The notes under the pieces were generated by a model. That model did not search any database, was not told where the DNA came from, and saw nothing but the letters and a program-made list of their open reading frames with translations. 5,217 bases of DNA, from positions 1 through 5,217 of the forward strand of contig CAMLEX010000400.1 of assembly GCA_946479055.1 (NCBI GenBank), given 5' to 3'. Positions 1 to 5,217 of the stretch are shown here, one piece after another; position 1 is the stretch's first letter; every line of letters starts with the position of its first letter. The position numbers and the translations under genes are program-made. Source of the DNA: an uncultured Bacteroidota bacterium (GTDB lineage: Bacteria > Bacteroidota > Bacteroidia > Chitinophagales > Chitinophagaceae).

Positions 1-34
1 ATTTTACCGGAATAAACAATAATAAAATTTAAAA

Positions 35-507
35 ATGACAACACAACCCTTTATCAGCAGCCCCGGCCCGGAAAATTCAAGAGCTATTCCCGGCGCGGTT
101 TTTAATTTTTTAGTTCGTGGAGAACAAACACGCAACAGCTTTTCGTTGGTAAAAATTGAAGTACAACATGGCAATGAACCACCTGTACACACACATAGCC
201 GGAAGATGAGTTCTATTACATTCTTAATGGCCGCATGAAGTTTACCGTTGGTGAGCAAATCATCAACGCCAAAGCGGGTGACTGTGTGTATCTACCCATG
301 AATATATCCCATGCATTTGAAGTAAAAGATGAAAAAGCTGAAGTACTGATGTGGATTAGTCCTGCAACAATGGATCAATGGTTTTGGGATAACAGCGAGC
401 CTGCTCCGGATATGAAGCCACTACCCCTGAAACAAGGACCGCCACCTCAAGCCGTTATTGAACAGTTTGTAAAATCGCTAGGAGATTATGGAATTGTGAT
501 GCAGTAA
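35..507 (+). pseudogene. Cupin-domain protein, frameshifted (single-base deletion near 202)
   Basis: A small single-domain cupin (quercetin-dioxygenase-like beta-barrel) in two frames. The first runs from ATG 35 to TGA 236-238. The second is open through the junction and ends at TAA 505-507. Adding one G to the GG at 201-202 joins them into a 157-residue protein, a normal length for such cupins. The joined protein carries a complete cupin motif 1: G46, five residues, H52-T-H54, four residues, E59, six residues, G66. Motif 2 follows as G82, P88, N90 and H93, with Asn where Gly is usual. His52, His54, Glu59 and His93 would be the metal ligands. As read, the first frame stops after 67 residues, having lost Glu59 and His93. 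An ATG at 235 overlaps the TGA as ATGA, so a separate C-terminal fragment could be made, but it would lack the motif 1 histidines. The cause is either real decay or a sequencing error. The substrate cannot be told from sequence. The gene has an A-rich leader and lies 108 nt before the response regulator. Confidence 0.85.
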
Positions 508-565
508 CAATTCAAGCAACTATCCAGGCACTTCGCACAGTAAATCAGCTTGTCAAACAGATAAG

Positions 566-573
566 TATTTTTG
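566..573 (+). promoter_or_regulatory. Bacteroidota-type -7 element (TAnnTTTG) before the response regulator
   Basis: TATTTTTG fits the phylum's primary-sigma -7 consensus TAnnTTTG at every fixed base. Transcription would start near 580 and give a leader of about 36 nt to the ATG at 616. The nearest upstream TTG (550-552) is only 13 nt away, shorter than the usual spacing, so the -33 element is weak or absent. The match sits in the only intergenic gap upstream of the regulator-kinase pair, which adds some weight. Confidence 0.4.
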
Positions 574-615
574 GATAAGCTTATTCCTTATTACTTTACA
601 GTAAAGTTCCGGTGT

Positions 616-1383
616 ATGACTATTTTAATTATTGAAGATGAAGAGCTGGCGGTAAAACGCCTTAAGGGTATATTGAAAGAAGTAGCTCCCACTGCAATTG
701 TAGTAGCCGATACGGATAGTATTGAATCTTCCGTAGAATGGCTTCAGAAAAATACGGCTCCCGATTTAATACTGATGGATATTGAACTGAACGATGGGCA
801 AAGCTTTGAAATATTTGACCTGGTGGAAGTAAAGAGCACAGTGATATTTACCACTTCGTATGATGAGTATGCGATTAAGGCCTTTAAAGTAAACAGCGCC
901 GATTATTTGTTAAAACCTATAGAAAAAGAAGACCTGGCAGCAGCGCTGAAAAAATATGAAGGTTTAAAAGAACATTATAACAGTAGCCATTCGATAGTAG
1001 AGCAATTGATAAAAGGGCTACAACAGTCCATGCATTCACGGGAGTACAGGAATCGATTTCTTGTGAAGCAAGGTTCAAAACTGATGAGTGTGAACGTTAG
1101 TGACATCGCCTATTTTTATACGGACGGACGGCTTAATTATTTTAAAACCAATGATAATAAAAAGTTTGTAATTGACTATAGCCTGGAAGAGCTGGACACG
1201 ATGCTGGAACCGGGAACTTATTTCCGAATCAACCGCTCGTTTTCAGTATCGGTAACAAGTGTGGCAAAGATTGATGATTTTTTTGGACAACGACTGATCC
1301 TGGATCTGAAGCCTGCTATTGAAAAGGAAGTACTGGTAAGTCGGGAACGGGTTACTGATTTTAAAAAATGGATGGGCAAATAG
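616..1383 (+). CDS. LytTR-family response regulator (REC + LytTR DNA-binding domain)
   Basis: A 255-residue cytoplasmic transcription regulator of the LytR/AlgR class. The receiver domain covers about residues 2-118. It shows the acidic pocket E7-D8-E9, the phosphoacceptor Asp55 (in LMDIEL), the switch Thr80, Tyr97 and the conserved Lys100-Pro101. A helical linker of about 30 residues leads to a LytTR domain at about 148-252, recognisable from the FLVKQG opening strand, the DGRLNYF segment and the family signature F203-RINRSF. Phosphorylation at Asp55 should promote dimerisation and binding to direct-repeat DNA sites. I chose ATG 616. A TTG at 571 in the same frame would add 15 residues before the receiver fold and overlaps the likely -7 promoter element. 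There is no Shine-Dalgarno, as usual in this phylum. The histidine kinase gene starts 26 nt downstream, so the two are probably one transcript. Target genes cannot be read from this window. Confidence 0.93.
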   Translation: MTILIIEDEELAVKRLKGILKEVAPTAIVVADTDSIESSVEWLQKNTAPDLILMDIELNDGQSFEIFDLVEVKSTVIFTTSYDEYAIKAFKVNSADYLLKPIEKEDLAAALKKYEGLKEHYNSSHSIVEQLIKGLQQSMHSREYRNRFLVKQGSKLMSVNVSDIAYFYTDGRLNYFKTNDNKKFVIDYSLEELDTMLEPGTYFRINRSFSVSVTSVAKIDDFFGQRLILDLKPAIEKEVLVSRERVTDFKKWMGK

Positions 1384-1409
1384 CGGTAACATTTTAACAG
1401 TGCTTATTT

Positions 1410-2456
1410 ATGTCAAATCAAACGGAGGAGCTAAAAAAATTCAGATGGTTATTTATTTTGTTGATTCCCATTTTTTCCATCAGTATTTGCTTCATCATGT
1501 ATGGAAGCCGCTATCTGGGAGAATGGAGGGTGCTAGTGGCTGCAACACTGGTTACTTCTGCCATTACCTTTATCTTATCAGCAACGCATATAATGGTTGC
1601 TAATCTTATCCGGAAACGCATGGAAAAAGATGATAAGATTGAAAAAAGACTAATGATATCGGCTTTTATCTATTTTCCTATAACAGCTTTTTTTGTTACC
1701 ATTATTTTCCTGGGCTATGATGCTATCGATTTTTTGGGTTATCAGTTTAATCTCAGCCAGTATAAATGGGGCTTATTTACCGGTATTATTTGCGATGTAA
1801 TTGGTATGGCGATGAATGAAGGCATATATGGTTACAGCAAATGGAAGGAAAGCAAACTGGAAGCGGAGCAATTGAGTAAAGAAAAACTGCAGACACAATT
1901 AAATGGCTTATTACAACAGATAAATCCGCATTTCCTTTTCAACAGCCTCAATTCTTTGTCGGCACTCATCAATGAAGATCCTAAACAGGCTCAACTATTC
2001 TTGAGTGATATGAGCAAGGTGTATCGCTATCTTCTGCGTACCAACGAAAATGAACTGACAAGTCTCGCTACGGAGTTGCAGTTTATCAATTCCTATTTTC
2101 ATATGCTTGAAACTCGTTTTGGCAGAGGGGTACAATTGGAAAAAAATATTGACGATCAGTACATGAACTGGTTGTTGCCGCCATTAACCCTGCAATTGTT
2201 GCTTGAAAATGCAGTGAAGCATAACAGTGTTGCCAAACAAAAACCGTTGACAATTGAAATTTTATCAGAACCCAGTAATAGGCTGGTCGTTCGCAATACC
2301 CTGCAGAAGAAAAGGATAAAAGTGGAAAGTACAAAACTGGGGCTTGCCAATATTGCTGAAAAGTATCGTCTGATCAATAAATCTTCTATCAGCATCACGG
2401 AGGATGAAAAATATTTTTCAGTTACAATTCCTTTGATTGCGCCAATAGTTCAATAG
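1410..2456 (+). CDS. LytS-type sensor histidine kinase (4 TM, His_kinase/HATPase)
   Basis: A 348-residue membrane histidine kinase, the likely partner of the regulator just upstream. Four hydrophobic segments at about 12-31, 41-66, 81-102 and 118-138 form the membrane part. No PAS, GAF or large extracellular domain is visible, so the signal is probably sensed in or near the membrane. A short charged coiled-coil linker (about 143-170) leads to the His_kinase motif INPHFLFNSLNSL, with His174 as the predicted phosphorylation site. The ATPase domain shows the N-box LLENAVKHN (Asn267) and a reduced G-box, LGLANIAEKY (Gly311). The classical D-box Asp is replaced by a V-x-N-x-L strand (Asn296), as is common in this family. 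The length is typical for this Bacteroidota group. Autophosphorylation should be followed by transfer to Asp55 of the regulator. The start ATG 1410 has no recognisable ribosome binding site. The ligand is unknown. Confidence 0.92.
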   Translation: MSNQTEELKKFRWLFILLIPIFSISICFIMYGSRYLGEWRVLVAATLVTSAITFILSATHIMVANLIRKRMEKDDKIEKRLMISAFIYFPITAFFVTIIFLGYDAIDFLGYQFNLSQYKWGLFTGIICDVIGMAMNEGIYGYSKWKESKLEAEQLSKEKLQTQLNGLLQQINPHFLFNSLNSLSALINEDPKQAQLFLSDMSKVYRYLLRTNENELTSLATELQFINSYFHMLETRFGRGVQLEKNIDDQYMNWLLPPLTLQLLLENAVKHNSVAKQKPLTIEILSEPSNRLVVRNTLQKKRIKVESTKLGLANIAEKYRLINKSSISITEDEKYFSVTIPLIAPIVQ

Positions 2457-2565
2457 GAGAAAACAGTTCGCAGCTTTATGGGCTATTCCGGGGAGATTCA
2501 TCTCTTCATGAAGTTTGCTTGCGAAATGAAGAATAAGATTAATTTAGTTTCTGTATCTTAACTGT

Positions 2566-2925
2566 ATGAATTTTTTACTCCGCATTTTAATAACGGCCCT
2601 GGTGGCATTCGGGCTTGCCCATTTTTTAAACGGTATTCATGTCGATACTTTCTGGACGGCCCTGATCTTTGCATTAATATTGGCGGTATTGAATGTGTTC
2701 GTAAAACCTGTTTTGATAATTCTTACCCTTCCGTTAACCATCGTTACGCTTGGTTTATTTCTTTTTGTGGTGAATGCTCTCGTCGTTTTATTGGCCAGCC
2801 GTTTTGTACGTGGCTTTAGTATTGATAATTTTTGGTGGGGTTTGATCTTCGCATTACTGTTAGCTCTTATTACTTCAGTTATTTTCAAAGAAATGGATAA
2901 AGAGAAGAAAAAAGGAATTTTCTGA
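2566..2925 (+). CDS. Phage-holin-superfamily-IV / YvlD-like small membrane protein
   Basis: A 119-residue, very hydrophobic integral membrane protein of the family named phage_holin_4_2 (YvlD-like). About four membrane segments are visible, at roughly 3-21, 29-48, 50-78 and 89-108, followed by a basic cytoplasmic tail (KEMDKEKKK). Family signs are NVFVKPVL at 43-50, the LTLP turn at 53-56, and the TLGLF segment at 61-65. Residues 23-40 and 83-100 are similar at a fixed 60-residue offset (11 of 18 identical, including G, D, FW and LIFA), so the protein consists of two related halves. Despite the family name, most members are chromosomal and are not shown to act in lysis; the role here is unknown. 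The gene lies 109 nt after the kinase on the same strand and ends convergently with the tRNA methyltransferase gene. It may share the kinase transcript or have its own promoter, and the sequence does not decide this. Confidence 0.85.
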   Translation: MNFLLRILITALVAFGLAHFLNGIHVDTFWTALIFALILAVLNVFVKPVLIILTLPLTIVTLGLFLFVVNALVVLLASRFVRGFSIDNFWWGLIFALLLALITSVIFKEMDKEKKKGIF

Positions 2926-3015
2926 TTGGCTTTTCTTGCAATAGGAATAAACATTTAGTGTCCGCATATTAATCATTGTCAAATGTTCATGCTTTAAAAA
3001 GCTTATTCTCCTGGT

Positions 3016-3414
3016 TTATTTATTCCAGGCAGGTTTAATATCAATTATAGGGGTTTGATCAATAACTTCCATTGCTGAAACCTTAATCAAACCATTATCT
3101 GAGATCGAAAGAACTTTCACTAAATGAATACCGATGGGATTGGGGCGATCCGGAGATCTTGTTGAGAACACACCGGTAAGCGGAGATTTGAGATTGTTCC
3201 GTGGTTTACATTTAATGACATTTCTGTCAGCCATATGTAACCAGGTTAATAATAAGATTTCCGAGCCTGGCTTTATATCCTGTGTACCTTCCCGAAACTC
3301 TGGAAAAATCTGCAGAACTGCTTCCGGTGCGTTTTCATTTTCCTGCAAAGGACATTCTTCAATTTTTTTTAGTTCTGAGTGGATTTTGCCAATAAATTTT
3401 ATCGTTTGTTCCAT
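3016..3414 (-). CDS. trmO: TrmO/TsaA-type tRNA (t6A37) N6-methyltransferase, short form
   Basis: A 132-residue member of the TsaA/UPF0066 beta-barrel family. Its best-known member, TrmO (YaeB), uses S-adenosylmethionine to methylate t6A at position 37 of threonine tRNA, giving m6t6A. The N-terminus begins with the usual IGKIHS strand (8-13). Further family segments are LTWLHMADR (56-64) and the hallmark STRSPDRPNPIG (84-95), which belongs to the cofactor-binding core. Near the end come D119-Q-T-P and DIKP (125-128). The protein stops four residues after that motif. The E. coli enzyme, at about 235 residues, carries an additional C-terminal domain that is missing here; compact forms are known in other bacteria and archaea. 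The ATG lies 14 nt after the sigma-factor stop codon on the same strand, which suggests co-transcription. The family call is firm; the exact tRNA substrate is inferred from the family. Confidence 0.9.
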   Translation of the reverse strand: MEQTIKFIGKIHSELKKIEECPLQENENAPEAVLQIFPEFREGTQDIKPGSEILLLTWLHMADRNVIKCKPRNNLKSPLTGVFSTRSPDRPNPIGIHLVKVLSISDNGLIKVSAMEVIDQTPIIDIKPAWNK

Positions 3415-3428
3415 GTGACTTCATTCAT

Positions 3429-4664
3429 TTAAGTAAGCCCATTAATTTTGTCCTGGATGACTTGTTTTTCAGTCTGTGTTTTTGCTAAAGAATAAGCTTT
3501 TTGAAAATTGGTTTTTGCTTTCTTGTTATCCATGTTTGTATACAATTCACCAAGCAGCAAAAAATAGAAATGGTTGTCTTCCAGTTTTAGTTTTTCAGCC
3601 TCAACCAAAGCTGCTAGTTGCCCGTTCGCCTTGTATAAAGCATAGGTCCTGTTTAGGGCAACACCGGGAGAATAATTAATCATCAGGAGCTGATTATATA
3701 ATTGTAAAATGTTCTCCCATTTTTCTTTGGTATCTTCTTTTATGCAATGCCAGGAAGCAATTCTTGCTTCTAAATGATACGAGCTTATTTCGTTTCCTTG
3801 TGCTGAAAGATCTAAAAAGTACCTTCCCTGATTTATTAACGCTGTATCCCATAATGCTTGATTCTGCTGTTCATATAAAACCAAAGAATTTCCGTTAGTT
3901 TGCCTGGCGCTAAAACGGGAAGCATGAAAACACATGAGTGCCATTAAGGCATTTGTTTTTGGAAGATTCGTTCTTTCATAATCAGTAAGCATGGCACCTA
4001 GGCGTAATGCTTCAAAACACAAATCTTTTTGTAAGATTTGATTTTGGGTTTTGGAATAATAGCCTTCGCTGAAAAGCAGGTAAATAATGTGTAAGACATT
4101 ATCAAGACGATTAATTATTTCGGAATCGCCGGGCATTTCCATCTTCACCATTTCTGTTCTCAGTTTTTCCTTTGCCCTGAATAATCTTTTATTGATTGTT
4201 TCCTTATTCGTTAAAAATGCTTCGGCTATTTCATCAATTCCAAAACCGCAAAGAATACGCAATGCAAGACCAATTTGTGCTTCGCTTGCAATAAGTGGAT
4301 TGCAAACTGCGAACATCATTTGTAACTGGCTGTCTTTGATATTGTCTTTTGAAAAATTCACCTCTAAAATCTCATTATCGGCTGTTTGTGCCGCTTTAAG
4401 TTCAGGAACAATTTTATCCTCAAAAATTTTATTTCTTCTAAAATGATACAGCGTTTTTTGTTTAGCTACTGCGTAAAGCCATGCAGTCGGATTTTGGGGA
4501 ATGCCCTTCATGCCCCATGTTTCTGTTGCCTGCAAAAATGTTTCACTTATAATGTCTTCCGCTATTTCAATATGCTGCAGCCCAAAAAGTTTACTGATAA
4601 CAGCAACCATTTTGGAAAATTCCTGCTGGAATAAATTTTTTAAAGAATCGTGTTCGTTTTCCAT
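3429..4664 (-). CDS. ECF sigma factor with long helical C-terminal extension (ECF42-like, DUF6596)
   Basis: A 411-residue sigma-70-family factor, about twice the length of a plain ECF sigma. Region 2 spans about 8-78 and includes the AEDIISETFLQA helix and PTAWLYAVAKQK before an arginine-rich end. Region 4 spans about 111-172, with the EIAEAFLTNKETINKRLFRAKEKL helix-turn-helix split over 145-168. The segment NVLHIIYLLFSEGYY (189-203) and CFEALRLGAML (216-226) match the DUF6596 extension of ECF42 factors. Further helices follow to the end, including TPR-like hairpins at about 335-395. In characterised ECF42 factors this extension controls activity, and no separate anti-sigma gene is needed; none is seen here. 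The upstream gene encodes a DGPF protein, the usual ECF42 neighbour. A hairpin with a U-tract ends 12 nt before the ATG. The target promoters are unknown. Confidence 0.92.
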   Translation of the reverse strand: MENEHDSLKNLFQQEFSKMVAVISKLFGLQHIEIAEDIISETFLQATETWGMKGIPQNPTAWLYAVAKQKTLYHFRRNKIFEDKIVPELKAAQTADNEILEVNFSKDNIKDSQLQMMFAVCNPLIASEAQIGLALRILCGFGIDEIAEAFLTNKETINKRLFRAKEKLRTEMVKMEMPGDSEIINRLDNVLHIIYLLFSEGYYSKTQNQILQKDLCFEALRLGAMLTDYERTNLPKTNALMALMCFHASRFSARQTNGNSLVLYEQQNQALWDTALINQGRYFLDLSAQGNEISSYHLEARIASWHCIKEDTKEKWENILQLYNQLLMINYSPGVALNRTYALYKANGQLAALVEAEKLKLEDNHFYFLLLGELYTNMDNKKAKTNFQKAYSLAKTQTEKQVIQDKINGLT

Positions 4665-4676
4665 AATTTAAATTGC

Positions 4677-4722
4677 AAAAACCACTCTCATCATTGCGAG
4701 GCTATCGAAGCAACGAAAGTGG
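4677..4722 (-). terminator. Hairpin plus U-tract between the DGPF and sigma genes (terminator or attenuator)
   Basis: In the minus-strand transcript, CCACUUUC (4722-4715) can pair with GAGAGUGG (4689-4682) as eight pairs including one G-U. Five U residues (4681-4677) follow directly. This has the form of an intrinsic terminator for the DGPF gene, whose stop codon lies 22 nt upstream of the stem. The U-tract ends 12 nt before the sigma ATG, which leaves no room for a conventional promoter between them. Read on the plus strand, the same stem is followed by CTTTTGTTTTC, so it could also work in the other direction. The loop is large (25 nt) but contains a second short stem. Termination efficiency cannot be judged from sequence alone. 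Confidence 0.4.
4690..4715. repeat. REP-like intergenic element (ATTGCGAGG...CGAAGCAA core)
   Basis: The loop of the hairpin holds TTGC (4694-4697) and its complement GCAA (4710-4713), with GCGA and TCG nested inside. The core ATTGCGAGG followed by CGAAGCAA resembles dispersed 'cATTGCGAG...CGAAGCAAt' intergenic palindromes that I recall from many bacterial genomes. Only one copy lies in this window, so calling it a repeat rests on that resemblance. It could instead be simply the inner part of the terminator hairpin. Confidence 0.35.
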
Positions 4723-4744
4723 CTTTTGTTTTCTAACAATGAAT

Positions 4745-5083
4745 TTATGTATATAGAGGCCGGATCTCAACACTGCCACCAGCATCCAGTGCAGGACAAC
4801 CATGAGCTAATGTTGTAGCTTCATCCAAACTATCTGCTTTTACAATTATAAAACTACCTAACATCTCCCTGATCTCAACAAAAGGGCCATCAGTAATAAC
4901 ACCACCTGCTTTAAGCACCTTGCCTTCCATGGCAAGGCGGGAGCCATTGCTGGATAATTTTCCCTGCGCAGCTATGCCTCCAGCCCAGTCTGCCCATTTT
5001 TTACCAAGGGCCTGCATCTCTTCTTTTGGAGTGTTGCTGTAATCGTAACTCGGTTGCCGGAATATTAACATGAAGTCTTTCAT
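4745..5083 (-). CDS. DGPF-domain / YCII-related protein
   Basis: A 112-residue soluble protein of the YCII-related family (DGPF group, ferredoxin-like alpha-beta fold). It opens with the usual beta strand FMLIFR (4-9), then a helix rich in charged and Trp residues (GKKWADWAGG, 27-36). The naming motif TDGPFVE lies at 64-70 with D65-G66-P67-F68, followed by the GSFIIVKADSLDEA strand and helix (76-89). The C-terminal strand GGSVEIRPL (102-110) is also typical. Length and motif order match the family, with no sign of truncation. No enzymatic activity is firmly established for DGPF proteins. They are commonly encoded next to ECF42 sigma factors, as here, where the sigma gene starts 80 nt downstream. 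The ATG at 5083 follows an A-rich leader without a Shine-Dalgarno sequence. It may be a target or functional partner of the sigma factor; this is inferred from context. Confidence 0.9.
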   Translation of the reverse strand: MKDFMLIFRQPSYDYSNTPKEEMQALGKKWADWAGGIAAQGKLSSNGSRLAMEGKVLKAGGVITDGPFVEIREMLGSFIIVKADSLDEATTLAHGCPALDAGGSVEIRPLYT

Positions 5084-5124
5084 TTTGTTTTTTGTTTAAT
5101 TGTTATTGAAGCTATGAATTACAC

Positions 5125-5158
5125 TAATTTTTTGTTACAGTTAAGCGTTAATTTTTTG
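5125..5158. repeat. Direct repeat TAATTTTTTG x2 upstream of the DGPF gene
   Basis: The ten bases TAATTTTTTG occur exactly at 5125-5134 and 5149-5158, with starts 24 bp apart. They lie 42-75 bp upstream of the DGPF start codon, where a promoter or operator would be expected. I see no good TAnnTTTG or paired TTG on the minus strand in this gap, so the DGPF-sigma unit may use a different promoter class. The repeats are AT-rich, so coincidence is a real possibility. Confidence 0.3.
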
Positions 5159-5217
5159 CGCTGTATGTGAAGACGGTTGGTAAGTACCCACCTTAGGGCG
5201 GAAAGCAACGTTGATAC
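5159..5217. other. Right-edge sequence without an assigned gene
   Basis: This stretch is less AT-rich than the gap beside it. It contains an imperfect palindrome, CCACC-TTA-GGGCGG (5189-5202). On the minus strand two frames are open from the window edge, one ending at TAA 5143-5141 after 24 codons and another running about 33 codons. Either could be the tail of a gene beyond the window, but neither has a recognisable motif. I leave it unassigned. Confidence 0.25.

Noticed and set aside
196..210. Programmed ribosomal frameshifting in the cupin gene
   Set aside because: There is no slippery heptamer or clear downstream structure. A single missing G in a G run is the simpler explanation.
571..615. 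TTG start adding 15 residues to the response regulator
   Set aside because: The extra residues precede the receiver's first strand, and the TTG lies within a TAnnTTTG promoter match. ATG 616 gives the normal family start.
2514..2560. Promoter for the YvlD-like gene (TTTG 2514-2517 with TAGTTTCT 2545-2552 or TATCTTAA 2554-2561)
   Set aside because: The -7 matches are incomplete and the spacing is too long, or the start would fall inside the gene.
2566..2925. Phage holin as evidence of a prophage
   Set aside because: Proteins of this family are widespread chromosomal membrane proteins. No lysin, capsid, integrase or other phage gene is present nearby.
2991..3029. Terminators in the convergent gap: GCTTT-AA-AAAGC (2991-3002) and CCTGG...CCAGG (3010-3029)
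   Set aside because: The first would have a two-base loop. The second has only five pairs, lies across the trmO stop codon, and has no U-tract after it in either direction.
3134..3418. Open frame of 94 codons antisense to the tRNA methyltransferase gene
   Set aside because: It is the reverse-strand shadow of a gene with clear family motifs, and its translation shows no recognisable domain. The same holds for open frames opposite the sigma, kinase and membrane-protein genes.
5141..5215. Tail of a further minus-strand gene at the right edge
   Set aside because: A 24-codon open stretch with plausible codons is too short to support a call, and another minus-strand frame is open there as well.

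Overview
The window most resembles a chromosomal segment of a Bacteroidota, and by gene style possibly a Chitinophagaceae relative. This rests on the A-rich gene leaders without Shine-Dalgarno sequences, one good TAnnTTTG (-7) promoter match, a LytTR/LytS-type two-component pair of the kind common in that phylum, and an ECF42-like sigma factor beside a DGPF (YCII-related) protein. The genus is an inference; no rRNA or marker gene is present.

Layout. Four plus-strand genes fill the left half. First is a cupin gene (35-507) split by an apparent one-base deletion inside its metal-binding motif. Next come a LytTR response regulator (616-1383) and, 26 nt downstream, its likely partner, a four-helix LytS-type histidine kinase (1410-2456). 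Last is a small YvlD/phage-holin-superfamily-IV membrane protein (2566-2925) with two similar halves. Three minus-strand genes fill the right half and read leftwards: a DGPF/YCII-related protein (5083-4745), an ECF sigma factor with a long helical C-terminal extension (4664-3429), and a short TrmO/TsaA-type tRNA methyltransferase (3414-3016). The two blocks converge between 2925 and 3016.

How they work together. The response regulator and kinase should form one signalling pathway: stimulus sensed at the membrane, phosphotransfer from His174 to Asp55, then DNA binding by the LytTR domain. The DGPF and sigma genes form a partnership known in many bacteria, whose function is still poorly understood. 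Here a REP-like hairpin followed by a U-tract lies between them, ending only 12 nt before the sigma start codon, so sigma expression may depend on read-through. The tRNA methyltransferase follows the sigma gene by 14 nt and is probably co-transcribed.

I found no convincing new system. The points most worth checking are the broken cupin, the hairpin in front of the sigma gene, and the inclusion of TrmO in the sigma/DGPF unit. There is no gene-free stretch over 300 bases, and I saw no tRNA, rRNA, CRISPR array or insertion sequence.
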